From assembly GCA_016779205.1 (NCBI GenBank), contig JADHOC010000005.1, positions 62,001 to 126,000 of the forward strand: a stretch of 64,000 nucleotides of DNA. Reading direction: 5' to 3'. Position 1 is the stretch's first letter. Each line of letters begins with the position of its first letter. Both the position numbers and the translations under genes were made by a program. Positions 33,275-41,503 of the stretch are shown here, in pieces. The notes under the pieces are model-generated. The model was not told where the DNA came from. It worked only from the letters and a program-made list of their open reading frames with translations, and searched no databases. Origin of the DNA: Planctomycetota bacterium (GTDB lineage: Bacteria > Planctomycetota > UBA1135 > GCA-002686595).

Positions 33275-35242
33275 ATGAGCACCGTGACCCGCGTCATCCC
33301 TTCCCCTTCGATTCCGTCCCGTCCCACCCTGCTGAGCCTGGCGCTCGCCTGCGCCGCGGCCGCCGGCTGCTCCAGCGACGAGGAACCCTCGGAGGCCTTC
33401 ATCGTGAGGAGCACGGAGCACGCCGCGGCAACCACGACGGAGCCGCTCCTCGCCGACGACGACTGGCTGGCGTATCGCCTCTCCGAGGCTGGCCAGGGTG
33501 CAGCCCCCGGGACCGACTTCAACGGGGACGGTGACTTCCTCGACTCGATCGCCGTGCGGCAGAACACGAAGACCCGGGTCGCCGAGGTGCTCAACGTGGC
33601 TGCGCTCGAGCTGATCTTCGTCAACGAGACGCTCTTCATCCTCGTGGACGAGGCCCAGGACGACGTGGACTGGAACGGCGACCTGGACAAGACGGACCGG
33701 GTCCTCCTCTACCACGCCGTCGGCGCCGCCAACCCGGTCTACTACGACGAGGTCCCCGCCACCCTGAGCGGCGGACTCGTGAGCGCCGCGAACCGCCTGC
33801 TCTACCCCTCGGCCACCGCGCCCACGGCGGACATGGAGTCGAACCTCTACCTCGCTGCGGTCACGGCGGAGGGCGCTGCCCCCTCGGCGGCCGCGATGAT
33901 CCTCACCGAGAGTGACCCGAACGCCGACGGGGTCACCTACTCGATCCATAGCGAGCACGCGGGCTTCGTCTTTCTTCTGGCGGACGAGGCCGTGGACGGC
34001 GAGCTGAACGGAGACGGGGATTCCACCGACAACAACATCCTCGCCGCGGTGGACGCAGGCGCCCTGACGCCACAGATCGTCAACGTGGCCCTCGCTCTGG
34101 ATACCGCCTCGACGCCGGACGCGGTTCCGGTCACCGGGGGCGGAGAGTGGCTCGCCGCATTCCTCGTCGACGAGGCGTCCCAGGACGCCAACCTCAATGA
34201 CCCGACCCTGTTCACCGGGGCGTGGCAGCCCGCCAACTGCGCGGCCGTCGCGGACGTCGACGAGACGGACGCCGTCCTGCACTGGTTCCAGCTCGGGGAC
34301 CTGATCGGCGGGACCGCCGCCGTCAACACGGGGCTCGTGGGAACGAACCAGGCCTACGCCATGATCGACCAGTTCGTCGGCACCGTCTCCCCCGAGGCGG
34401 ACGAGGGCAGCGGCCCGGGCTGCGACCTCAACGGGGACGGCGACTCCACGGACGGGATCTTCCGCTGGGTCGCGGCGTCGGACCCGCTCGCCCCGGTCCT
34501 CCCGGTCACCAACGCCGTCCGCCTGCACGCCGTGCGCGGCAACATCGCGGGCGGCACGGGCGGGGTCATCGCCCTCGAGGACACCTGGGCCATCGTCGTC
34601 GATGAGGACGCCGACGGCAGGGACCACGACGGCAACCCTGGCCTCGACCAGGACCTCGTGGCCGCCCACGTCCCCTCCGCCAGCGGGCAGTCCTGGAACT
34701 TCGACCACGGGTCCAGCACGTTGACCCCCGTCGGTGTCACGTGGGTCCAGCCGGACAGCGAGGACCCCGCGCGGTTCTTCGCGGCGATCACCGAGGAGAG
34801 CCTCCTCGACGGGCTCGGCCCGGGCTACACGGGCAACAACGACGGAGACTTCGTGGACTCGATCTCGACGATTCCCACGGTCGCCTCGGGCAACCGCCTC
34901 ACCTTCCCCGGGGTCGCGTTCGCCAACGCCGCCACCCGTCCGGGACTTCGGGCGAAGCAGAACGTGGGCGTGCACCGGATCTCGGAGGCCGCCCAGGGCA
35001 ATTCGGACCTCAACGGCGACGGCGACAGCACGGACTTCATTCTCCAGCGCTTCAGCCTCGTCGGTGCCTTCGCGAGCACCTACATGGCCACCGCGGACAA
35101 CGCCCCCACCCCGGCGAGCTACTTCCAGGTGGGTGAGGTCGAGTTCGGAGCGCTGCTGACGGACGAGTTCATGGCGGGAGTGGACCTCAACGGCGACGGC
35201 GACCTGAACGACAGCGTGGTCCGCTACTACCGCCTCCCCTGA
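33275..35242 (+). CDS. Lipoprotein with about nine DxNGDGD calcium-motif repeats
   Basis: 655 residues from ATG 33275. Signal peptide ends in AAAAG-Cys32. The mature part is built from about nine divergent repeats of roughly 30-75 residues, each of the form hydrophobic-(S/D)EA, a spacer, then D-x-NGDGD-x-x-D. Clear examples are DFNGDGDFLD, DWNGDLDKTD, ELNGDGDSTD, DLNGDGDSTD (twice) and DLNGDGDLND. The DxNxDxD pattern is that of EF-hand/dockerin-type calcium loops, but here each sits at the end of a beta strand, more like a propeller or adhesin. It lies 76 bp after the ABC-F gene. I do not recognise the family. Confidence 0.75.
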   Translation: MSTVTRVIPSPSIPSRPTLLSLALACAAAAGCSSDEEPSEAFIVRSTEHAAATTTEPLLADDDWLAYRLSEAGQGAAPGTDFNGDGDFLDSIAVRQNTKTRVAEVLNVAALELIFVNETLFILVDEAQDDVDWNGDLDKTDRVLLYHAVGAANPVYYDEVPATLSGGLVSAANRLLYPSATAPTADMESNLYLAAVTAEGAAPSAAAMILTESDPNADGVTYSIHSEHAGFVFLLADEAVDGELNGDGDSTDNNILAAVDAGALTPQIVNVALALDTASTPDAVPVTGGGEWLAAFLVDEASQDANLNDPTLFTGAWQPANCAAVADVDETDAVLHWFQLGDLIGGTAAVNTGLVGTNQAYAMIDQFVGTVSPEADEGSGPGCDLNGDGDSTDGIFRWVAASDPLAPVLPVTNAVRLHAVRGNIAGGTGGVIALEDTWAIVVDEDADGRDHDGNPGLDQDLVAAHVPSASGQSWNFDHGSSTLTPVGVTWVQPDSEDPARFFAAITEESLLDGLGPGYTGNNDGDFVDSISTIPTVASGNRLTFPGVAFANAATRPGLRAKQNVGVHRISEAAQGNSDLNGDGDSTDFILQRFSLVGAFASTYMATADNAPTPASYFQVGEVEFGALLTDEFMAGVDLNGDGDLNDSVVRYYRLP

Positions 35243-35253
35243 GGAGCGGCCCC

Positions 35254-35283
35254 ACGGGAGGCGAGCTCGCGCCCGCCTCCCGT
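35254..35283. terminator. Bidirectional terminator between convergent genes
   Basis: ACGGGAGGCG (35254-35263), loop of 10 nt, CGCCTCCCGT (35274-35283): a perfect 10-bp stem between the repeat lipoprotein (plus) and the selenoprotein redoxin (minus). The stem reaches the redoxin stop codon. No T-tract. Confidence 0.5.
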
Positions 35284-35822
35284 CACTCCCTGAGGGCGAG
35301 GGCCGCGCTCGCCAGCCGCTCCAGGTCGGGAACCGACGCAGAGTTCGTCGCGAGGTCCGACTCAAGGACCTCTGCCCCGCGCACGAGGAAGGATCCAGCC
35401 AGCACCCGCGGGTCCCCCTTGGGGAGCCCGACGCCGTGGCGGCGGGCCTTGAAGCCCGCGAGCCAGGTCCTCGGCCCGATCAGCTGACCGAGCGACCCGC
35501 GCTCCAGCCCGAAGGCGTCGAAGAGGGTCTTCTCCGGGTCGGAGACGGCACGCGCCTCCGGCCAGCGCTCGTCGAAGAACCGCTCCCCCTCTTCAGGGGT
35601 GCCCATGTGCACCACGAGCGCCGGCGGGAAGGCCGGGTCGGCGGCGCGGGCGCGCAGGTTCTCGACGTCACGCCGGCAGAACGTTCACCCCAGGTGCCGG
35701 ACGAAGACCACGATCGTCGGCTCGTCACCAAGGGCCGCTCGGAGATCAGGCGTGCCAGCGAGGGCCCGGGAGACGTGGATCGGCCGCTCCAGGAGGGCCT
35801 TGGGGAGCGTGAAGCGGGTCAT
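35283..35822 (-). CDS. Predicted selenoprotein: AhpC-TSA_2 (PrxL2-like) redoxin with U-x-x-C motif
   Basis: 179 residues from ATG 35822, with an in-frame UGA at 35685-35687 (codon 46) read as selenocysteine. Around it the protein reads IVVFVRHLG-U-TFCRRDVENLRAR, exactly where AhpC-TSA_2 proteins have RHxGCxFCR, so Sec replaces the first active-site Cys. Both halves are coding in the same frame: before UGA TLPKALLERPIHVSRALAG, after it VVHMGTPEEGERFFDERW, DPEKTLFDAFGLERGSLGQLIGP. A SECIS-like hairpin follows directly (35658-35682). The protein should reduce peroxides or disulfides in the cytoplasm. Conventional gene calling would give two fragments or a pseudogene. Cotranscribed after the thioredoxin/HEAT gene. 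Confidence 0.85.
35658..35682 (-). promoter_or_regulatory. Bacterial SECIS-like hairpin of the redoxin selenoprotein
   Basis: Reading the mRNA after the UGA (35685-35687): GUUCU pairs with AGAAC, a two-base bulge GC on the 5' side, CGGCG pairs with CGUCG (one G-U), and the loop is UGA. The loop G lies 16 nt after the UGA codon, at the near edge of the 16-37 nt range given for bacterial SECIS elements. Ten pairs inside a coding sequence at this point are unlikely by chance. Confidence 0.7.
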
Positions 35823-35922
35823 GGAATAGGTGGTGCTGGAGGAGGTGGGCCGAGAGCCCCCGTGGGGTCTGGGCCATCGATCATCAGGGATTCGCCCCCG
35901 AGCGCGCCCGGGAGGCGGCGCT

Positions 35923-37461
35923 TCAGCCGTCCTCGCCCTCGCCGCCCTCATCGCCGCCTCGACCCGGACGGCCGCCCTCGCGCTCCCCCTCCTCACGGTC
36001 ACCAGGCCCTCCCCGGCCGCGGCCGAAGAGGCGCTCCCTGGGGATCTCGTCGGACCCGGCGGTCTCCAGGAACGAGCGGAGTCCGGCGTAGGGCTTCCCG
36101 GAGAGCACGCTGAGGCTCGCCTGGGCAGCCTCCTTCAACGCCGGCTCCTCCTCCGAGGAGACCAGCTGCTCGAGAAAGGGCTTCCATTCGGGCTGACGGG
36201 AGATCCCCATGGCGACAACGGCTCCCAACCGCTCCTCCTCGGTGACCTCCTCCGCGTCGACCTTGGCGAGGTCCCCGTGGACCGCCGGCATGGCCGCCGC
36301 CTTGAGGCGGTCCGCCACGTCGTCGTCCGCGTCCAGCCAGCCGAGGGCGATGAGCGCGTTGGCCCGGATCAACGGCTGCTTGCGGTCCACCGAGGCCTTG
36401 AGGAGCGCCGAGCGAGCCTTTCGGTCGTCGCGGGCCACCGAGCCGATGGCGCGGAGCACGTTCTTCTGCCGCTCGGGCTCGGACCCGCTCCGCCGCAGGG
36501 CCTTCATGAGCACCGAGAGCGAGTCCTCCGCGCCCAGCTGCTCCAGCGCCACGATGGCCTCCTGCTTGACCTCCTCTGCTCCGCTGTCCGCGAACTCGAC
36601 GCAGACCTCCCAGTAGCTGGCCGGCGACTGCTCGCCGATCCACCGCAGGAGCTGGCCCCGCTCGCGGTCCGAGTTGCCCCCGCGTCCGCCGCCGCCGCGC
36701 CCGCCACGACCGCCACCCCCACCGCGGGCGCTGCCGCCGCCCGCGCGCAGGACACTGAGCACGTACTCCCGCGCTTCCGGCTCGTCGGAGGTCGCGAGCC
36801 GCCGGATCATCTCCCGTTGCTCGCCGCCGTTGCCCCCCTTCTTGAGGGTGGCGATGAGCTCCAGCGCCTCGTCGCGGGTGACCGGGCCGTCCCCTCCGCC
36901 GAGCTGCGCCACGTCCCCCACGATCAGACGCCGAGGCCTGCGCCCCGAGTGGGACCGATCGGCGAGTTCGACGCCCGCCTGGATCGCCGCGGCCTCGTGG
37001 AAGCACCACTCCAGCTCGGAAGCCGAGATCCCGTAGGGCACCGAGAGGATCACGCTCCCGTCGGGCTTGCAGAACACGTGCTGGGGCGCGATCACCGCGC
37101 CCGTCGCCGAGGGCTTGAGGATCTGCTCCCGCACGGCGATATCCACGAACCGATGCTGCTCACAGGACTCGCACCCGAAGCGCGGACACTTGCCGCTCTT
37201 GCGGTGCCGGTCCGCGGAGGCGATCAGGTTGACGGTCTCGGCCGCGAGCTCCTTGATGTCCCGATCCTTGTAGACCTTCCCGGCCATCTGGTCGTTGGCC
37301 CGCTCGCCGTCCATGTTGACGGCGATGAAGATCACCTTCTCTTCGCTCGCGGCGACCTCCAGGGCGTCCTCGAACGAGGGCGACCACTGGACGTCGGCCA
37401 CGCTGGCAGGGAGCAAGGGAGCTGCCGCGGAGACGGCGAGCAGGGCGAGGGATCGGAGCAT
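35923..37461 (-). CDS. Secreted thioredoxin-like and HEAT-repeat protein
   Basis: 512 residues from ATG 37461 (MLRSLALLAVSAAAPLLPA, a signal peptide). Residues about 25-160 look like a thioredoxin-like fold: WSPSFEDALEVAASEEKVIFIAVN with DRDIKELAAETVNLIA. The usual CxxC spot is NMDGERAND, without Cys, while a separate cluster CPRFGCESCEQH (about 92-103) could bind metal or be the redox site. Residues about 180-430 carry HEAT-like helical pairs, split by a Gly/Arg-rich stretch (about 250-280). The C-terminus is Gly/Glu/Arg-rich. It precedes the selenoprotein redoxin by 100 bp in the same direction, so a redox partnership is possible. Confidence 0.68.
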   Translation of the reverse strand: MLRSLALLAVSAAAPLLPASVADVQWSPSFEDALEVAASEEKVIFIAVNMDGERANDQMAGKVYKDRDIKELAAETVNLIASADRHRKSGKCPRFGCESCEQHRFVDIAVREQILKPSATGAVIAPQHVFCKPDGSVILSVPYGISASELEWCFHEAAAIQAGVELADRSHSGRRPRRLIVGDVAQLGGGDGPVTRDEALELIATLKKGGNGGEQREMIRRLATSDEPEAREYVLSVLRAGGGSARGGGGGRGGRGGGGRGGNSDRERGQLLRWIGEQSPASYWEVCVEFADSGAEEVKQEAIVALEQLGAEDSLSVLMKALRRSGSEPERQKNVLRAIGSVARDDRKARSALLKASVDRKQPLIRANALIALGWLDADDDVADRLKAAAMPAVHGDLAKVDAEEVTEEERLGAVVAMGISRQPEWKPFLEQLVSSEEEPALKEAAQASLSVLSGKPYAGLRSFLETAGSDEIPRERLFGRGRGGPGDREEGEREGGRPGRGGDEGGEGEDG

Positions 37462-37611
37462 GGGTCTGGGGTCGAGGACTGCGGGGCACCGGGAGGACGG
37501 GCCCTGTCGGGAGGAGTGATCTGAACCGTTCTGTCGGCTCCTGGTCACGCTCGCCCGTGGAGATCCAGCCAACGGCGCTGTATCGGTTGGGAAAGGGCGG
37601 ACGGGACCCCG

Positions 37612-38532
37612 TCAGAAGAGCCCCAGCTGCGCGCCGGGTGGGATGAAGCCGGATCCGGCCCGCCAGGGCCCCAGCACCGGGCGGCTCGCCTCGGCGAGCC
37701 GGAGTTCGAGGTGCTGGGCGAGGTCCAGGGTCTGGGCCTCGTCCTGCTGGTGGAAGAAGAAGTAGGCCTGCTCCAGTCCCGCGTCCGCCCACCGGGTGAG
37801 CCGCTCGGCCCAGCGGTCGAGCCGCTCGAAGTCGGAGGGGTGCAGGGCGTTGCCCACGAAGCGGATGAGGGTCCGCGGCGTCGACAGCGTCATGTGAGCG
37901 CAGTCACGGCGCCCCGCGGTGTCGGTGATGATCGCGGTGACGGACAGGGCCTCGAGCAGCCCGAAGAGCGCGTCGCTCGCCCCCGGGTCCTGGAACCAGC
38001 TCGGGTCGCGCACCTCCACCGCCAGCGGCAGCTCCCGGGCCCACTCCTCGAGGAAGGTCGCGAGGGTCCCGAGGCGGGCGACGCCGAAGTACGGCGGTAG
38101 CGCGAACCACGTGAGCCCGCGGTGGTCCCCCAGGGCTTCGGTGGCGCGGACGAACGCCCCCATCTCGTCCTCCACCCCCTCGAGCACGCCGTCGTGAGTG
38201 ACCGCGCGCGGGAGCTTGGGGCAGAACAGGAACCCCTCCGGAACCGCCGCGGCCCAGCGGGCGAATCGCTCCGCGCTGTAGCCGTAGAACGTGGAGTTCA
38301 GCTCGTTCGAGGGAACGGCGGCCCCGTGGGCCCGCAGCACCCCGGCGGGGCTCTTTCCACCCAGTCGCCCTGCGAGACCCGGATCGGACCAGCTCGGGAG
38401 CCCCATCCGCAGGTCGCAGCCGCCTCGCCCGTCCGCCGCACGCCGCCCCTCGAGCAAGGAGCTGTTCCGCGCCCCGTCGGGGGGCAAGGTGAAGTCCACC
38501 TGGCGGACGTCGGGTAAGCGGCCGAATTCCAT
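37612..38532 (-). CDS. DUF72 family protein (YecE-like)
   Basis: 306 residues. DUF72 features: LRMGLPSWSDPGLAG, NELNSTFYGYSAERFARWAAAVPEGFLFCPKLPRAVTHD, LPLAVEVRDPSWF and the C-terminal YFFFHQQDEAQTLDLAQHLE. The family has a TIM-barrel fold related to endonuclease IV-type barrels; activity unknown. The N-terminal ~40 residues before the domain are polar and poorly conserved in look, so a later start is possible. Confidence 0.88.
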   Translation of the reverse strand: MEFGRLPDVRQVDFTLPPDGARNSSLLEGRRAADGRGGCDLRMGLPSWSDPGLAGRLGGKSPAGVLRAHGAAVPSNELNSTFYGYSAERFARWAAAVPEGFLFCPKLPRAVTHDGVLEGVEDEMGAFVRATEALGDHRGLTWFALPPYFGVARLGTLATFLEEWARELPLAVEVRDPSWFQDPGASDALFGLLEALSVTAIITDTAGRRDCAHMTLSTPRTLIRFVGNALHPSDFERLDRWAERLTRWADAGLEQAYFFFHQQDEAQTLDLAQHLELRLAEASRPVLGPWRAGSGFIPPGAQLGLF

Positions 38533-38624
38533 ACCCGGGTGTTCGAACGTGCGCGTCGCCCCGATTCAGGCCCCAGCGGGGACTTGTCCAGGTGCCGGCA
38601 GGGTCGCGCCCCGCGGCCAGGGGG

Positions 38625-40178
38625 TCACTTGAGGTACTTCTGGATGTAGAGCACCCAGTCCTTCTCGAACTCGTCGAGGTCGATCTGCCCCCAGGAGGCC
38701 TCCATGGCCGCGTCCCAGATCTTCTGCTTCTGGCGCGGGTCCAGGTCGAAGCGGTTGATCTTCAGGTCGCTGGGGTCCAGCTCGATGCCCTTCTTCTCGG
38801 CGCGCTCGATCCGCTTGTCCCGGATCTCCTTGTAGGCGTCCTGGAAGCCCTGGTTCAGGATCGAGACGTAGTTGGGGATGATGTCGGCGTACTCGTCCTT
38901 CCAGACCTTGCGGCTCACCTTGCGCAGGGCGCCCTGGCGGAGCATGTAGATGACCGACCAGGACTGGGCGTAACAGCTCACGTTGGAGGGCCCCTGGGAC
39001 TGCCACTGGCTGTGGTTGTAGTACAGGTGCTCGGAGAGCGGCTTGTAGGTCTCCATCCACACCATCTCCCGGATGACCGAGAGGCGGTCGAGGCCGGAGG
39101 GCATCTTGGGGGTGATCTTCCCCCGGCTGCCCGTGATCTTCATCCCGCCGTAGTAGTCCCCGTGGCCCTCATCGAACCAGCGGTGCGCCTCGGACTGGCC
39201 GAAGAGGAAGTGGCAGTACTGGTGGAACGCCTCGTGGCTCACCACCGCGTAGGTCGAGTTGCGGTCGGTCTCCACGTTGTCATAGAGCACCAGCTCCACC
39301 GACATCGGACTGAAGTACCCGGCCACGCCGCCCCCGGCGCCGCTGAAGCGCTGGAACTCCTCGCGGCTCTTGCAGATCCGGATCACCGACACCGCGTTGA
39401 AGTCCGCGGGCGGGGGAAAGTCCTGCTCGTAGACATCGCGCGACACCTCGAGCCGCTTGAGGACCTCCTTGATGAAGGCCTTCTTGGTCGCATTGGTGAG
39501 CACCACGAAGCGCTTGGAGGGGGTGCCGATGGCGCGCCAGCCCTCGACCTTCGCGGCCTCCGCCTCGGCCCAGGCGAGCTGGTCCTCGAAGCTGCGCGAG
39601 CTCGTGTCGATCTCATCCGCGGCGACCCGCTCGATCACCTCGAAGGACTCGGCCGAGTCGCGGATCGCCTTGTCCCACTTCCGATCGAGCTCGCCGGTGA
39701 CCAGGTACACCAGGTGGACGTCCGCGTGCTTGAGGGGGTAGGACCAGACATCGAGGACGAACCCGTCCAGCTCGAACCGCAGGTGCTTCGCGTCCACACC
39801 GTCGATCACGACCTCCTCTTCGACCTGCGGGTTCTTCCCCACCTTGTCGGTGAACCCCCGGTACTGCTTCAGGAACCCGATGATGCTCCGGCGGCGCTTC
39901 TTGGCGACGGTGCTCCCCTCCTCGACCTCCTCCGAAGGTCCCTCGGCCTCGAACGCGTGCGCGACGATCTCCCGGCGGTCCTGGGCGAACTTCAGGGCGG
40001 CCGTCCCGCCCTTCCCGCTGTCGATGGGCACCGCATCGAACTCGTCGAGGGGCTTGAACTGGAAGCCATGCTCGGGGCATGCGACCGGCTTGCGAGCCAC
40101 CTTCTGGGCAAGGCCGGTCGAGGGCACGGCGACCAGCACGAAGATGGCGAGGAGGACGATTCGGAGGAAGGCTCGCAT
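38625..40178 (-). CDS. DUF1570-like secreted zinc metallopeptidase
   Basis: 517 residues with a signal peptide (MRAFLRIVLLAIFVLVAVPSTG). The zinc site is AVVSHEAFHQY (HExxH, His315, Glu316, His319) with HRWFDEGHGDYY (Glu337 the likely third ligand), the gluzincin layout seen in DUF1570 peptidases of planctomycetes. Residues 25-200 form a non-catalytic N-domain, with a helical segment after it (about 200-260). Probably acts on periplasmic or external proteins. Promoter evidence lies about 45 bp upstream. Confidence 0.78.
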   Translation of the reverse strand: MRAFLRIVLLAIFVLVAVPSTGLAQKVARKPVACPEHGFQFKPLDEFDAVPIDSGKGGTAALKFAQDRREIVAHAFEAEGPSEEVEEGSTVAKKRRRSIIGFLKQYRGFTDKVGKNPQVEEEVVIDGVDAKHLRFELDGFVLDVWSYPLKHADVHLVYLVTGELDRKWDKAIRDSAESFEVIERVAADEIDTSSRSFEDQLAWAEAEAAKVEGWRAIGTPSKRFVVLTNATKKAFIKEVLKRLEVSRDVYEQDFPPPADFNAVSVIRICKSREEFQRFSGAGGGVAGYFSPMSVELVLYDNVETDRNSTYAVVSHEAFHQYCHFLFGQSEAHRWFDEGHGDYYGGMKITGSRGKITPKMPSGLDRLSVIREMVWMETYKPLSEHLYYNHSQWQSQGPSNVSCYAQSWSVIYMLRQGALRKVSRKVWKDEYADIIPNYVSILNQGFQDAYKEIRDKRIERAEKKGIELDPSDLKINRFDLDPRQKQKIWDAAMEASWGQIDLDEFEKDWVLYIQKYLK

Positions 40179-40218
40179 GGTGAGTACTACGCCGCGGTGT
40201 GGAAGCTCTTCGCGGGGA

Positions 40219-40246
40219 AATGTAGTTTAGGGGGCACCGCTCACAA
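40219..40246 (-). promoter_or_regulatory. Candidate promoter of the metallopeptidase gene
   Basis: On the minus strand TTGTGA (40241-40246, 4 of 6) and TACATT (40219-40224, 4 of 6) with a 16-bp spacer, in an AT-rich patch that stands out from the background. The expected start point is 30-35 nt before the ATG at 40178. Confidence 0.4.
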
Positions 40247-40342
40247 TTCACCCCGCCCGCCAGCGGCAGTTGAAGGACTTACGTCCTCCCCGAGGCTCGG
40301 GCGCCCAAAATCGCCGACCAAAGGATATCCGGCAGGCTCGGA

Positions 40343-41401
40343 TCAGCGGCCCTGGCCGCCCGTCGCCGGCTCCGGGCCGGCGCGCCGCCAGTCGGCGGCC
40401 CCCACGCCCTCCAGCCGGAAGCCGCGCGGGCCACGGGTCAGCGCGCCGGTCACCAGGAGGTAGTTCTGCCTGAACTCGTCCTTGGTCCCGGGCAGGTCCA
40501 GGGCCTCGAGCGCCTTGCGGCCGGACGCCGGGACTCCGATGCATACCGCTCGCTTGCGGTCGCCCGACCGCAGGAGGATGGTCCAGGAGCCGTCATCCTC
40601 GTCGAAGAAGCGGTCCACCGACGCCAGGAGCGTCACCTCGCCGCCGCCCGCCTCGAGCGCGGCCTCGAGGCTGTCCGGATCGTCGCAGGCCAGGAAGCGC
40701 CCGGGGCTGGCCGCCGCGCGGGCGCGGAACGCGTCGATGGCCGCAGCGCGCGCGGTCCACCAGGCCATCAGCCGGGGGTAGTCCCGGCGCTTCCCGCCCT
40801 CGTTCGTCTTCGAGTCCCAGATCCCGAGCTTCTCCGCCATGGCCTTGCGCTGGGCCTCGAGGAAGCGCTCGTGGTCGAGGCGGCTGTTGCCGTACTTGTT
40901 GAAGTACGGGCTGTGGCCCATGCGGACCAGGAGCAGGTTGAAGTCGATCCCCTCCTTCGTCACCACGTGGCAGAGGAGCCGCCCGTAGATGTCGCGGGCC
41001 TCCTCGCCGCCGGGGAACCTCAGCCCGACCTTCGCGGGGCCCTCGTCCGGGCTCCGGGGCAGGAAGAAGCCCGTGGCCCATCCGGTGGACTGCTCGGCAA
41101 AGCGGGTGGAGGGCTTGGACGCGGAGATGTCCTTGCCCCCCATGTACTTCTCCTCCGTGTCCACCGAGAGCAGGCGGAGCTTCTCGCGCTCGCCGTTGCG
41201 CTGGATGTAGATCGTGTCTCCATCCACCACGCGCTCGACCGTGAAGAGCTTCTCGGGCTTCTCCACCTGGCAGTCCCGGAGGGCGTCGGAGACGCTCGCT
41301 CTGGGCGGCGGCCAGCTCGACTTCTGCTGCTGGGGCGCGGGGACGGCGGCGTGAAGGGGCGCCGCCAGAAGGAGGAGGGTGAGGGTCGTTCTCGTGATCA
41401 T
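40343..41401 (-). CDS. Secreted thermonuclease (SNase-like) family protein
   Basis: 352 residues with a signal peptide (TLTLLLLAAPLHA). Residues about 50-195 match staphylococcal nuclease: VERVVDGDTIYI (Ca-binding Asp), KLRLLSVDTEEK (catalytic Arg, Asp and Glu) and DIYGRLLCHV (second Arg). All the active-site residues are present, so a Ca-dependent endonuclease is likely. The C-terminal ~150 residues (LMAWWTARAAAIDAFRARA then a beta-rich part) are outside the SNase domain and look like an OB-fold-type extension. The enzyme is probably periplasmic. Codon use is like its neighbours. A 164-bp gap follows, with an AGGAC/GTCCT hairpin at 40274-40287. Confidence 0.87.
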   Translation of the reverse strand: MITRTTLTLLLLAAPLHAAVPAPQQQKSSWPPPRASVSDALRDCQVEKPEKLFTVERVVDGDTIYIQRNGEREKLRLLSVDTEEKYMGGKDISASKPSTRFAEQSTGWATGFFLPRSPDEGPAKVGLRFPGGEEARDIYGRLLCHVVTKEGIDFNLLLVRMGHSPYFNKYGNSRLDHERFLEAQRKAMAEKLGIWDSKTNEGGKRRDYPRLMAWWTARAAAIDAFRARAAASPGRFLACDDPDSLEAALEAGGGEVTLLASVDRFFDEDDGSWTILLRSGDRKRAVCIGVPASGRKALEALDLPGTKDEFRQNYLLVTGALTRGPRGFRLEGVGAADWRRAGPEPATGGQGR

Positions 41402-41503
41402 CGGTCTTGCCCGGTGGTTCGGTGGACGAACATTGTGGGCGGACCGGCTCCCTGGGTCCTCCCCCAGTGGCCCAATCCCTCCCGGAGCCGCCGCGGGCGC
41501 GCC

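Noticed and set aside
35283..35822. Redoxin as a pseudogene broken by a stop codon
   Set aside because: The only interruption is a UGA at the exact active-site Cys, the frame is intact on both sides and a SECIS-like hairpin follows. Selenocysteine explains this better than decay.
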